A stretch of DNA of 42,608 nt from DASVWH01 sp036389715 (GTDB taxonomy: Bacteria; Acidobacteriota; Blastocatellia; Pyrinomonadales; Pyrinomonadaceae), in NCBI GenBank assembly GCA_036389715.1, contig DASVWH010000202.1:1-42608 (forward strand), read 5' to 3'. The notes beneath the pieces are model-generated. The model had not been told where the DNA came from, did no database searches, and saw only the letters and a program-made list of their open reading frames with translations. Shown piece by piece: positions 1 to 8,112 of this stretch (its first letter is position 1; the number at the start of each line of letters is the position of its first letter). A program made the translations under genes and the position numbers.

Positions 1-378
1 GGCGGCCCGCTCCGCATAAGAGACTCCGTCGGCCAGAAAAGTGATGCGGGGCGCGCGCGAGGAGGCGATGCTGATCCTCGGCCCGCTCTGTTCGATGGAG
101 AATTGGTCTGGGGGAGTCAGGCGCACGGCCAGGTCTATGAAGAAGCGCTGCTGCTCACGGTAAGGAAGATTGCTCGAAGCATCGGCGACGACCGAATAGA
201 GCTTGTCGCTGCTGGCCACATCAATTCGATAGAGGCCCGTTAAGCGAGACTGCCCGCGCGCTTGATCGCGCCGCGCCGGGGAGGCGTCGGTACGGCGCGG
301 CCGCCTCTGCTGTGCCGGGACGCCCGTGCCCAGTAGTGAAAAGAGCAGCGCTGTCGAGATATATTTGATGATACCCAT
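1..378 (-). CDS. Exported protein of unknown function, 3' part beyond the window
   Basis: An open frame runs from ATG at 378 off the left edge of the window, giving 126 visible residues. The start is preceded by the purine-rich AGGGGAGAGGGT, a good ribosome binding site. The protein begins MGIIKYISTALLFSLLGTG and has a hydrophobic segment ending in VPAQQ, which looks like a cleavable signal peptide. A basic Arg-rich linker (about residues 22-45) follows, then a beta-rich domain beginning near LTGLYRIDVASSDKLYSVV. I do not recognise the family. The C-terminus is not visible, so length and domain content are unknown. It lies on the same strand as the next two exported-protein genes but is separated from them by more than 500 bases, so it probably has its own promoter. 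Confidence 0.7.
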   Translation of the reverse strand, partial: MGIIKYISTALLFSLLGTGVPAQQRRPRRTDASPARRDQARGQSRLTGLYRIDVASSDKLYSVVADASSNLPYREQQRFFIDLAVRLTPPDQFSIEQSGPRISIASSRAPRITFLADGVSYAERAA

Positions 379-915
379 ACCCTCTCCCCTTGCGAACCCG
401 AGGCGGAAACGACCGTTGACCGCGCTCCGATTAACTCTGCTTAACCCTGCGAGCCACTTTATCCCCTTCCGAAGGATTCTGCCAGCCCTGATAACTCCTT
501 GTCTATAAATGATTTTCGATGTCCTGCCTCAATGCAATACGTGAGTTTGGCCCTCCGGCTCTGTCGAGGCAAGGAGCGAGCCGGAATTTAGGGCAAACGC
601 GCGGCAGACTAGAATTGATTGAGATTGGGCCTGAGTGTGCGCGGGCGGTCGTCATGACGGTCGCCATCAAAGATTTTCCCTGAAGCCTACCGGGCGGCGG
701 GACGAGAAAGCGCCGGGTCTTTGATGAGAAAGCGCCGCGCCGTTGCGGTCGAACATTAACCGGAACGGCGCGACGCTTCGTCTTAAAACGATTGCGCGGG
801 CGAGCCTGAAAGGATGCGTGGCCAGGGCGTCGTAATAAGTAACGCGTCGGAACAAGTAAGGCGTCGGAACGGGTTCGCGGCGCGCGGCGCTGAAGCTGTA
901 CCCTTTTCAGCGCGG
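379..915. other. Non-coding stretch between two minus-strand genes
   Basis: I see no convincing gene in these 537 bases. Short open frames here have no ribosome binding site or protein-like composition. The stretch holds a 17-base tandem duplication at 837-870 (AAGTAACGCGTCGGAAC, second copy with one change), a spaced pair of GAGAAAGCGCCG at about 702-735, and a stem-loop near the end of the neighbouring gene (GCGCTGAA pairing with TTCAGCGC, about 887-913). The stem-loop lacks a T-tract. The part next to 378 must contain the promoter of the partial gene, but I cannot name clear -35 and -10 boxes. Confidence 0.5.
837..870. repeat. Tandem duplication, 2 x 17 bp
   Basis: Positions 837-853 and 854-870 are the same 17-mer (AAGTAACGCGTCGGAAC) except for one C to G change. 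Both copies lie in non-coding sequence. No function is apparent. Confidence 0.6.
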
Positions 916-1623
916 CTAGCGGTCCACCTGCTCAAAGCGCTCGTGGTCTACCTGCTCGATGGAAATCTTCTGCCTGGGGAGACGGCTCCTGTTGACGGCT
1001 TTCCTGCCCTTGCCCGAGCGGATGCGTTCCGTAATCTTCACTCCAGTCAGGTAGTTCCTGCTTTCCGAAACGGTTTCCCCGGTCACCCGATCATTATCAA
1101 TCACATCCAGTCCGATGAGGATAAATTTCCCGCTCGCGGCATCGTAGCGGAAACGATAGGTCGCCTCGGTGACGTTGCGCGAGCCGTGGTCCTGATTAAC
1201 GACGAGCACGCCCCGCTCTATCCTGACGTTGGCAGGGGCCTCGACGACCCCGTAGAAAGCGCCGCCGCAGCCAGTGCACTGCAATAATTTATCGGCGACC
1301 GCGGCGCGCGATAACCCGCCCGCCTTATTTTTCAGGAGAATGACGAGCGCCCGCTGCCGGTCGTTAATCACGTCGTCCTGGTTGATGCGCTTGGACTCGA
1401 CCAGTTTCACGGCGTAGTCGGGCATGGAATCGCCATTCAGATCGCCGGACACCTGCTCCTCTATTTTCCAGCCGGACGGGACGAAATCCTTGACGTTATT
1501 GGCTTGCGCGTTGATGCGCGATTTATCTATCCCGGCCCTGTTCTCCTGTGCCGGAGCAGAGAGCGGGAGAGCCGCCCCCGCAAGAAAAAGTATCAAGAGC
1601 CGGGCTGCCGATGGTAGCTTCAT
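916..1623 (-). CDS. Exported protein with a VCBS/FG-GAP-like beta domain
   Basis: This 235-residue protein starts at ATG 1623 behind AGGAGAAGATA. Residues 1-25 are a signal peptide ending APAQE. The segment around residues 50-72 (SGWKIEEQVSGDLNGDSMPD) has the D-x-N-x-D-x-x-x-D calcium-loop pattern of FG-GAP/VCBS beta-propeller blades, which is also common in short exported proteins that report quantities such as WKIEEQVSGDLN. A CTGCGG pair of cysteines lies near residue 118. The C-terminal 40 residues are basic and look disordered. It follows a DUF3828-like exported protein on the same strand with a gap of 124 bases, so the two may be co-transcribed. The precise role is unknown, and only secretion and the possible Ca-binding loop can be supported. 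Confidence 0.75.
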   Translation of the reverse strand: MKLPSAARLLILFLAGAALPLSAPAQENRAGIDKSRINAQANNVKDFVPSGWKIEEQVSGDLNGDSMPDYAVKLVESKRINQDDVINDRQRALVILLKNKAGGLSRAAVADKLLQCTGCGGAFYGVVEAPANVRIERGVLVVNQDHGSRNVTEATYRFRYDAASGKFILIGLDVIDNDRVTGETVSESRNYLTGVKITERIRSGKGRKAVNRSRLPRQKISIEQVDHERFEQVDR

Positions 1624-1747
1624 TATCTTCTCCTACAAAGTTGACTGGCAAAGATGGCTGGCCGGGCCGGAACGCTCGAATCAAAGCCCGGCCCGCATGG
1701 CTTTAAGAGACTCCGTCGGTGCACGGCATGCGCCGCAGCAGCCCGCT

Positions 1748-2239
1748 TCAGGACCTGCGTCCGAAGATGCCGGAGAGAGTTCTTCCGTCGCCGTACCTGA
1801 TGTCCGCTATCTTCCAGCCGTCCGGCGTTGCGACTAAAAGGAAGACTATCCTTTCTCTCTTGCCGAAGTTTTGAAAGGTCGCGGCGACCTCCGCTCTCTG
1901 TCTGCTGCGGTTGATTCGGCGCACCGCGAACCTTTTAATATCAAAGTCCTGGGCATCATACAAGGGATCGAAATCCAGTGCGCCCGCTTCGCCCTGAGAC
2001 TCTAGGGCGTCTTTCCAGATCAAGTCGGCCAGGCTCTTCTCCACATACTCATCGAGCAGGGCGCGATCAGCCGTCTGAAAGAAAGGGCCCTGTTCTTTGC
2101 GTGCCTGTTTGTAGAGTTCGGAGACCAGGGCGACGGGCGAGGGCTGCCGGGGCGGCCCGGACTTTTCGACCGCCGGAAAAGAGAAGGCTGTGCCCGCCAG
2201 GAGCGTCACCAGGAGTAAGATTGATTTAGTTATTCTCAT
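1748..2239 (-). CDS. Exported DUF3828-like protein
   Basis: This 163-residue protein starts at ATG 2239, with AAGGAAG about ten bases upstream. Residues 1-21 form a signal peptide. The mature part has the pattern of small periplasmic DUF3828-type proteins: a helical N-terminal half (SELYKQARKEQGPFF, LLDEYVEKSLADLIWKDAL), a conserved DFDPLYDAQDFDI segment, and a C-terminal beta half ending with VFLLVATPDGWKIADIRYGDG. The WKIADIRYGDG ending is typical of NTF2-like or DUF3828 folds. No catalytic residues are recognisable. It is divergent from the O-methyltransferase gene at 2471, and the 231 bases between them hold both promoters and a short palindrome. Confidence 0.75.
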   Translation of the reverse strand: MRITKSILLLVTLLAGTAFSFPAVEKSGPPRQPSPVALVSELYKQARKEQGPFFQTADRALLDEYVEKSLADLIWKDALESQGEAGALDFDPLYDAQDFDIKRFAVRRINRSRQRAEVAATFQNFGKRERIVFLLVATPDGWKIADIRYGDGRTLSGIFGRRS

Positions 2240-2314
2240 ATCGTCCGCGCTTCCTTCGATTCGTCATCGGCTACTGAGATTTATGGCCCGCGGGCGAAGA
2301 CCTCTCGCGCCCGC

Positions 2315-2335
2315 GCCCTGATAATACGTCAGGGC
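2315..2335. promoter_or_regulatory. Perfect 7-bp inverted repeat in a divergent intergenic region
   Basis: GCCCTGA, seven bases, then TCAGGGC. It lies between the divergent starts at 2239 and 2471, where an operator would be expected, but it could equally be a small stem-loop. No T-tract follows. There is no direct evidence for a regulator. Confidence 0.25.
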
Positions 2336-2470
2336 CGGACGATTTTGCTTTCGCCGCCATTGGTTGGATGCTTAAAGACCGCGGGCCGGGAGCCGATTCC
2401 TTTTCGCACTCCTTTGCGCGTTAAGGTATGAAGGGCGGGAAGCCGTCAATTTTTATCAGGAGAAGCAAAG

Positions 2471-3526
2471 ATGAGTATTCAAAGCAATAGCGGCGCGGCG
2501 GCGACGGCAACAACTGGCCAGCCGCTTCCGCCGGAAGCCTTTCTAACCCAACTGGCCTTCGGCGCGTTGATGACACAGGCGTTATACGTGGCCGCCAAAC
2601 TGGGGGTCGCCGACTTACTGATCGAGCAGCCGCGGACGGCCGCAGAGTTGGCCGCCGCGACCGGAACCAACGAGCGCGCGCTCTACCGCGTCCTGCGCAG
2701 CCTGGCCAGCGTCGGCGTTTTCAAGGAGACGGAGCCGAAGGTCTTCGCGCTGACGGAGCGTGCCGAGCCGCTGCGCTCGGACCTTCCCAACTCGATTCGT
2801 GACGGCGCGGTCTTCATGGGAGAGGAATGGCACTGGCGCGTCTGGGGCAACATGCTGCACAGCGTCCGCACGGGCGAGCCCGCCTGGGAACAGGTTCACG
2901 GCGCTCCCGTCTTTGACTACTTCGCAGCCAACCCGGAACCGGCTGAAATCTTCAATCGCGCGATGACGGCCATGTCGGCTTCAATCGCCCCGGCCGTCAT
3001 CGAGGCTTACGACTTCTCCGGGATAGGAACGCTGGCCGACATCGCGGGCGGCCACGGCTACTTGCTCGCGCAGGTGCTGAAGGCAAATCCGCAACTGAAG
3101 GGCATGCTCTTCGACGTTGCGCCGGTCATCGCGGGCGCGGGGCAGCTGCTCGAAAAAGAGGGGGTCGGCGAGAGAGTCGAAACGGTTTCCGGCGATTTCT
3201 TCGCGTCGGTTCCGGCGGGCGCGGACGCTTACATGATGAAGCACATCATCCATGACTGGGACGACGAGCGCTGCCGGACTATTCTGCAAAACATTCACCG
3301 TGCGATGAACGCCGACGGCAGAGTGCTGATCGTCGAAGTGGTCGTGCCCGAGGGCAACGAGCCGGACAACAGTAAGGTGGTTGACCTGGAGATGCTCTGC
3401 TCGCCGGGCGGGCTGGAACGGACGGCCGGAGAATACCGCCAGCTGCTCGCATCGGCCGGGTTCCGCCTGACACGCATCATCCAGACCAAGTCGCCCTTCA
3501 GCATCATCGAAGGCGTCAGGGCCTGA
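2471..3526 (+). CDS. O-methyltransferase, COMT/hydroxyneurosporene-methyltransferase type
   Basis: This 351-residue protein starts at ATG 2471 behind AGGAGAAGCAAAG. It has the two-domain layout of plant-COMT-like methyltransferases. The N-terminal winged-helix dimerisation domain covers about residues 25-115 (ALYVAAKLGVADLL, GTNERALYRVLRSLASVGVF). The Rossmann SAM-binding domain follows, with motif I DIAGGHGYLLAQVLK near residue 190, then FDVAPVI, and the post-motif segment MMKHIIHDWDDERC. The His of HDWDD sits where the general base lies in this family. Relatives methylate small aromatic or polyketide hydroxyls, but the substrate here cannot be read from the sequence and no biosynthetic cluster surrounds it. 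A strong hairpin terminator follows, so the gene is probably monocistronic. Confidence 0.88.
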   Translation: MSIQSNSGAAATATTGQPLPPEAFLTQLAFGALMTQALYVAAKLGVADLLIEQPRTAAELAAATGTNERALYRVLRSLASVGVFKETEPKVFALTERAEPLRSDLPNSIRDGAVFMGEEWHWRVWGNMLHSVRTGEPAWEQVHGAPVFDYFAANPEPAEIFNRAMTAMSASIAPAVIEAYDFSGIGTLADIAGGHGYLLAQVLKANPQLKGMLFDVAPVIAGAGQLLEKEGVGERVETVSGDFFASVPAGADAYMMKHIIHDWDDERCRTILQNIHRAMNADGRVLIVEVVVPEGNEPDNSKVVDLEMLCSPGGLERTAGEYRQLLASAGFRLTRIIQTKSPFSIIEGVRA

Positions 3527-3550
3527 GCCCTTAACTTTGAGTTCGGGCAG

Positions 3551-3579
3551 GAAGCCCCGGCAGCCACTGCCGGGGCTTC
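3551..3579 (+). terminator. Intrinsic terminator of the O-methyltransferase gene
   Basis: GAAGCCCCGGCAG, loop CCA, CTGCCGGGGCTTC: a perfect 13-bp stem starting 24 bases after the stop codon and followed by ACCCTTTTC. The T-run is short, but the stem is very stable. Confidence 0.65.
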
Positions 3580-3747
3580 ACCCTTTTCAGCGTTATCCGC
3601 AGACAGCCTTACCGGAGCGTCCCGTCCGGGGCTTGCTTTACAGACACGTTTGCTGGTTCAATTCAGGGTATCGCCCGCGCCGCGCGTCTCAAGCTCCCTG
3701 CGCTTGAGACTTCGGAGACAACCGCCCGCCCTTGAAAGGATGAAGAG

Positions 3748-4131
3748 ATGAGAAGACTGGGAGCTATTTCATTCCTCCTGCCGGTGCTCGTTTCGACCGC
3801 GTTCATCTTTGCCGGGCCCGGCCTTTCGGTCAGCCGCGCCCGTCCTTTGCAAACCGGTAAACTCGTCGGCACGGTGCTCGATGTCAACGATGCACGGATA
3901 GTCGGCGCTGCGATCAAAATCGAGAATGCGCGCTTCGGCCGCCGCCTGTTTTCCGGCGATGAGGGCGATTTTGAAGTCGAGCTGCCCGCCGGTACATATC
4001 AGATTACGGTGCAGAAAGAAGGCTTCCAGAGATTCGAGTTATCGCCGTTTCGCGTCAACGGCAAGGTCTGCGAGCTGGTCAGTATTCACATGAAGGTTCG
4101 CGAGCCTGTGTCTACATTAAAGGTCGAATAG
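3748..4131 (+). CDS. Exported carboxypeptidase-regulatory-like domain protein
   Basis: This 127-residue protein starts at ATG 3748 behind AAAGGATGAAGAG. Residues 1-25 are a signal peptide. The rest (about residues 33-120) is one carboxypeptidase-regulatory-like, transthyretin-fold domain: LVGTVLDVNDARIVGAAI, then FSGDEGDFEVELPAGTYQITVQKEGFQRF, the classic order of a G-x-V-x-D-x-x-x-A-x-I opening strand, a D-G-x-F strand and a P-x-G-x-Y-x-[IL] strand. Such domains are usually N-terminal modules of larger TonB-type or adhesin proteins, but here the domain stands alone. The next gene follows after 126 bases on the same strand, so co-transcription with the methyltransferase at 4258 is possible but not shown. 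Confidence 0.8.
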   Translation: MRRLGAISFLLPVLVSTAFIFAGPGLSVSRARPLQTGKLVGTVLDVNDARIVGAAIKIENARFGRRLFSGDEGDFEVELPAGTYQITVQKEGFQRFELSPFRVNGKVCELVSIHMKVREPVSTLKVE

Positions 4132-4257
4132 GCCCTCCCGGCCGCGTGATGATTGAATCATCCGGCCCGCGGGTCGCGCTGCGACGGCCCTTCCGTTATC
4201 GCTCGCCGTCTCTACTGTGCGACGACGGCGGGCAGCTAATTCGAGAGGAGAAACACG

Positions 4258-4911
4258 ATGGAACGATTGGCCAGGTGGGTTACTTACGACGCGCCTTTCG
4301 TCCGGCAGCGCTACAACAGGCTCGCCGGATTCTTCGTCTTCTTCGAGTGGTTATTTCTGCTGCCGCCGGGCATCCGTGCGAAGGTGGTCAGCCGCCTGGA
4401 ACTCAAGCCTGGCAACAGCGTCCTCGAAGTGGGCTGCGGAACGGGCCGGAACCTGACCCCGCTGGTCCAGGCAGTCGGAGCGGGAGGCACGGTCTACGGC
4501 CTGGATTTGTCGGACGGGATGCTGGCAGAGGCCAGGGAGCTATCCGCCCGCAAGGGCTGGAGCAACGTCACGCTGATTCGCGCGGATGCCGCCGAGTATG
4601 TGCTGCCGGAGCCGGTTGACGGCGTCATCTTCAGCCTTTCGTATGCCGTCATTCCGGCCCACCGCGAGGCATTGCGGCAGGCCTGGGAGCAGCTTCGGCC
4701 CGGCGGTCGGCTGGTTATTATGGACGCCAGGCTGCCCGCCGGTCTGGTAGGCAAACTCCTGCGCCCGTTCGTCGTCTGGACCAGTAGATTGACCGTGCTC
4801 GGCAACCCGGACGTGCGCCCCTGGGATGAGCTGCGAGAATTGACAGGCGAAGCGGATTACGAAGAGCTTCAGTTTGGCACTTACTATATTTGTCGCGCGC
4901 GTAAGCATTAG
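4258..4911 (+). CDS. Class I SAM-dependent methyltransferase
   Basis: This 217-residue protein starts at ATG 4258 behind AGAGGAGAAACACG. A membrane-associating hydrophobic helix lies at about residues 22-40 (LAGFFVFFEWLFLLPPG). The Rossmann core follows: motif I VLEVGCGTGRNLTPL (about residue 60), the acidic end of beta-2 in YGLDLSDGMLAEA, a DAAEY loop, and LRPGGRLVIMDARLP near residue 155. The architecture resembles bacterial phospholipid/PmtA-like or ubiquinone-type methyltransferases (Methyltransf_11/25). The amphipathic N-terminal helix would fit a lipid substrate, but that is inference. The ORF is complete and of ordinary length for the family. Confidence 0.85.
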   Translation: MERLARWVTYDAPFVRQRYNRLAGFFVFFEWLFLLPPGIRAKVVSRLELKPGNSVLEVGCGTGRNLTPLVQAVGAGGTVYGLDLSDGMLAEARELSARKGWSNVTLIRADAAEYVLPEPVDGVIFSLSYAVIPAHREALRQAWEQLRPGGRLVIMDARLPAGLVGKLLRPFVVWTSRLTVLGNPDVRPWDELRELTGEADYEELQFGTYYICRARKH

Positions 4912-5025
4912 AGAGCAGGCGCGGCCGCCGCTGCGGACGGGCTCGCGGCATGAGGACGGAGGCTGCCGGGCGGGACAGCTTCTGTTAGCGACAGCCTCCC
5001 GCGAGCTTAGACGGCTGCCGCCGGT

Positions 5026-6558
5026 TTATTCCTGAATCATCTCTTGCAGGACCTGCTCCTCTCTTTGGCCCGGCTCGCGCCCCGCCTCCCCGTACTTGAC
5101 GGCCAGGCTAATCAGCGCGCGCGCCTGGTGATAATGACTGTCAATCAAGGTGATGCTGTTAAGAGCCTGGAACAATATCTCGGAGGCCCTCTCGGGCTGT
5201 CCCGTGCGGGCGAGCCTGGGCGCTATTTCCATTAGAGCCAGCGCCTTGCGGTATGGTCCAGAGACGCCGTCGGCGCTCACCAGAGCATGGGCCAGCGCGC
5301 GGTTCGCCAGTTCCGCCTGCTCCGCTGCGACGAAAGCATCGCTGCTCTGAATCCAATAGCGGGCAGCGGCGAAGGGCTCTCGGAACAGCTCGGCGAGCTG
5401 AAAAGGGAGGCCGTTATTTCCGGCTCGAACAGATAGTTTCGCAATCTCGGTGAGGGCGGCATGGCGTCGCTCCTCGGAGCTTATCGTCCCGGCAAGCTCC
5501 AGCGCCTCTTCATAGTGAGCGGCGGTCGCATAACCGTTTGCCAGCTCGGCCAACAGCCTGTCGCGCACGACCATGTCCTGTTCGCCGCGGACCTCTTCCT
5601 CTCTGCCAAGCTCTGCGGCCTGGGCCAATAAAGCCAGCGCCTGCTCCGTGTGACCCGCCCTCTGATATTCGAGCGCCACTCCGACCAGCGCCGACGCGAA
5701 CTGGAACGCGTCCTCTATCCTTTCGATAATCGCGTCGGCCTCGTCATAGCGTTGAAGGTGAGCCATGCTCGCGGCGATTTGCCCTAGCGCCGAGTCCCTG
5801 GCAAAAGTCTGGCCCAACCCGACATAGGCTGCCCCCTCGTATTCGTCGCAGAGACCCAGGGCCAGCGAGAGGAGCTGACCCGCACGCTCCTCTTCACCCA
5901 GTTCCTGATAAAGAGCCGCAATCTCTACCAGGCAATTGATGCGATCCTGCGTCAGCTCTATCCCTTCGGCGGCCACGGTCGATTCCAGGAGCAGCTCGGC
6001 GGCCTCGGGCTTGCGCCCTTCTCGCTCGGCCCTGGCCGCTAACTGGCACAGGACGGGCGCTTTCAAATCGGCGTACTCGATTGCTCGCGCCAGCTCGACG
6101 GCGCGTGTGAAGGAGCCTTTCCCGGCACAGGCGAGGGCTATCGCGCCGAGCGCCGGGGCGCTATCGGAGAGGCTTCGTGCGACTTCGAGGGCGTTCTCTA
6201 ACTCCCCCGCTTCCGCATACTTGACGGCCATCTGCTCTCTTGCCAGGGCATGAAGATTTTCGTCTTCGATGAGTTCCAGTATCTCCCCGGCGAAGTCTGC
6301 ATCCTTGAGCTCGACACATCTGGCGGCGATATTGACGAACGTCTGGTCGCGCAGGTACGGGTCGTCAATCATCTCCGCCGCTCCGACGGCCGCATCCGTC
6401 AGCCCCGCTTCGGCATACCCGCCCGCGACGAGCGAGAATACTTCGGACGAGCCTTCGAGATCATCTATGCTTTCGGCCAGCTGCGCAGCACAGTCCAGGA
6501 AAGCCTCTGCCGTCAAGCTCTCTCCCGCGCCGTCGTCGTCAATAATATTTTCACTCAT
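5026..6558 (-). CDS. All-helical TPR-like repeat protein
   Basis: This cytoplasmic protein of 510 residues has no signal peptide or membrane segment. I take ATG 6558 (MSENIIDDDGAG) as the start. A longer frame to 6654 adds 32 basic residues made largely from a short nucleotide repeat and is unlikely to be real. The ribosome binding site is weak (GGCGGAAC). The protein is built throughout of about 35-residue helix-turn-helix units with TPR-like signatures: A-x-x-Y-x-x-A-G (GGYAEAGLTDAA, VKYAEAGELENALEVA, ALEYQRAGHTEQALALL, NGYATAAHYEEALELA). It is rich in Glu and Ala and should form a superhelical scaffold. Its binding partners cannot be deduced, and neighbouring genes give no clue. Confidence 0.82.
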   Translation of the reverse strand: MSENIIDDDGAGESLTAEAFLDCAAQLAESIDDLEGSSEVFSLVAGGYAEAGLTDAAVGAAEMIDDPYLRDQTFVNIAARCVELKDADFAGEILELIEDENLHALAREQMAVKYAEAGELENALEVARSLSDSAPALGAIALACAGKGSFTRAVELARAIEYADLKAPVLCQLAARAEREGRKPEAAELLLESTVAAEGIELTQDRINCLVEIAALYQELGEEERAGQLLSLALGLCDEYEGAAYVGLGQTFARDSALGQIAASMAHLQRYDEADAIIERIEDAFQFASALVGVALEYQRAGHTEQALALLAQAAELGREEEVRGEQDMVVRDRLLAELANGYATAAHYEEALELAGTISSEERRHAALTEIAKLSVRAGNNGLPFQLAELFREPFAAARYWIQSSDAFVAAEQAELANRALAHALVSADGVSGPYRKALALMEIAPRLARTGQPERASEILFQALNSITLIDSHYHQARALISLAVKYGEAGREPGQREEQVLQEMIQE

Positions 6559-6579
6559 ATGTTGTTCCGCCTGAGGCCG

Positions 6580-6636
6580 GACTTTGAAGTACGGGATGTT
6601 GAAGCGCCAGACTTTGAAGTACAGGACTTTGAGTCG
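6580..6636. repeat. Short direct repeats just upstream of the TPR-like gene
   Basis: GACTTTGAAGTACGGGA at 6580-6596 recurs as GACTTTGAAGTACAGGA at 6610-6626, one change in 17 bases. A third, shorter echo, GACTTTGAGTC, begins at 6625. The spacing of the first two is 30 bases. They occupy the 5' leader region of the minus-strand gene that starts at 6558. Confidence 0.5.
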
Positions 6637-6831
6637 CCGCGACCGGCCAGCCATAGCCGAGGGCCTGGACAGTCTCTGCGCCCTCGCAATGAAGACGCGG
6701 CAAGCCTGGCGACAGAGAGAGTGCGGGCGCGGCTGAATGAATGGAAACGCGACCGCGCCGCGTTCATCTCAGATAGCCGGAACTGTCCGCGGCCCCGGAC
6801 ACCGGTTTCAAGAGCGCGCACCGCACGAAGG

Positions 6832-7668
6832 TTAACAGTGATCCCGCACCCAGTTGAAAGTCAGCCGGACGTTTCGGCCCGAACTCCAGACCGGCCCGTC
6901 TTCCAGGCTGCTCAACTGGTACATATCATCGGAGCCGAAGGGGTTGAGCTTCTGTTTGCCGAAGACCAGGGCGACCGACGCTAGACTGTCGGGCGTCAGC
7001 AGCAGTGGAGACGTTTCTTGATTTTCGCCCGCCGTGCTTTGATGCAGGCTGTGCCCGTCTGGAAACACGATCTTGATCTGCTTGCGCGCAGTGATGCCCG
7101 GCCCCGTTCGCAGAACCAGCTCCGGGACGCTCGCGCTCGGCGTCACGCTCAACTGAATCATATCGCAGTCGTCCTGCAACTGCCCATTGAAGCTCTGCCA
7201 CGTAATCAGATAAAACCCGTGCAGGGGGAAGATCGTCAGACCCGCCGCCAGCCTGTAGTTACCGCTGCCCGAGAGAGAATGCGCCTCTCCCGCCGGGCAA
7301 TGGCCCGGAGAGTTTCCGGCAAAGAAGAGCCCCTGGCATTTATTGCACCGGCGCCAGTTGTTTTGACCCGGCCCGGCGTCTTCAAAGAGCGTGTAGCGGC
7401 CGCTGCCGTCTGGCGAGTGCGTGCCCCCGGCCGGGCATCTGCCGCGAGAGTTTCCGGCAAAGAAGAGCCCCTGGCATTTATTGCACCAGCGCCAGTTCTC
7501 CTGCCCCCCGGACGGAGTATTATGGACCAGCTTGTAGTTGCTGCTGCCAGTGAAGCTGTGAGGCCCGCCGAAGAGACCTGCGTTCGGGCAGGAGCCCTGT
7601 GAGTGATTACCGGCGAAGAACAGTCCCTGGCATTGGTGACAGCATCGCCAGTTGTCCTGTGTTGCCAT
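6832..7668 (-). CDS. Protein with three CxxC zinc-ribbon-like repeats and a C-terminal beta domain
   Basis: The start is ATG 7668, directly behind AAAAGGAGGAAGGT, giving 278 residues. A longer open frame to 7992 lacks such a site. Three tandem repeats of about 47 residues fill residues 5-145. Each reads NWR-x-C-x-x-CQGLFFAGN, then a Cys-Pro (CPAG) and HS-x-x-GSG-x-Y. The Cx2C pair plus the third Cys and a His look like a small metal-binding knot. The C-terminal half (about residues 150-278) is beta-rich (GFYLITWQSFNGQLQDDCD, VPELVLRTGPGITARKQI) and unassigned. No signal peptide is seen. I know similar CQGLFFAGN repeats from scattered soil bacteria but no established function. Zinc binding is inference. 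Confidence 0.8.
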   Translation of the reverse strand: MATQDNWRCCHQCQGLFFAGNHSQGSCPNAGLFGGPHSFTGSSNYKLVHNTPSGGQENWRWCNKCQGLFFAGNSRGRCPAGGTHSPDGSGRYTLFEDAGPGQNNWRRCNKCQGLFFAGNSPGHCPAGEAHSLSGSGNYRLAAGLTIFPLHGFYLITWQSFNGQLQDDCDMIQLSVTPSASVPELVLRTGPGITARKQIKIVFPDGHSLHQSTAGENQETSPLLLTPDSLASVALVFGKQKLNPFGSDDMYQLSSLEDGPVWSSGRNVRLTFNWVRDHC

Positions 7669-7873
7669 ACCTTCCTCCTTTTCGTAAGTGAGTCGCCTGT
7701 CCGCGGGAAAGCATCCGACAGCCGGGCGGTTGAGGGGTTGCGAAAGTGAGCGGGTTTGAGCACTGACATGATTGACACTTCCGGCTGTCGTGAGGAGACC
7801 TCTCGGCCGGAATTGAATGATCGTGAAGAATCGTCCAGAGCTTCGAGTTCGTCTAATGAAGAGGACTCGTGCA

Positions 7874-7902
7874 ACGATATTCCAATGCACCGGGGCTGTC
7901 AA
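7874..7902 (-). promoter_or_regulatory. Probable sigma-70 type promoter for the zinc-ribbon-repeat gene
   Basis: Read on the minus strand, TTGACA (7902-7897) is followed after exactly 17 bases by TATCGT (7879-7874). This is close to the -35/-10 consensus and lies about 200 bases upstream of the start at 7668, leaving a long untranslated leader. Confidence 0.5.
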
Positions 7903-7917
7903 GAATTGGCATGGAAA

Positions 7918-7957
7918 CGAAAACGGGCCGCCGGACGTTGAGAAATGGCGGCCCGTC
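7918..7957 (-). terminator. Intrinsic terminator downstream of the cystatin-like gene
   Basis: On the minus strand ACGGGCCGCC, a 14-base loop, GGCGGCCCGT (7957-7924), then TTTTCGTTT. The 10-bp GC-rich stem with a T-rich tail suits a terminator for transcripts coming from 8532. Confidence 0.6.
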
Positions 7958-8112
7958 GCCGGGGTTTGAGCCGCCTGGCGACCGGCCGTCACACTAACGC
8001 TGCCGGAAAAGGTCTGTATCCTGATTGTGAGAGAGGCCCGGAGGGTCGGCGGAACGAATTGCTATGCGGCGATGGCTTAAAGCGGCGAGCGTCAAGGCTC
8101 AACAACTAATAG

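Noticed and set aside
18..1721. TAAGAGACTCCGTCGG occurs at about 17-32 and 1705-1720
   Set aside because: A 16-base match in one coding and one non-coding place. There is no flanking similarity, so chance or an old fragment is enough.
7290..7520. CRISPR-like direct repeats
   Set aside because: The near-identical 50-base blocks are codons of the CQGLFFAGN units of one gene.
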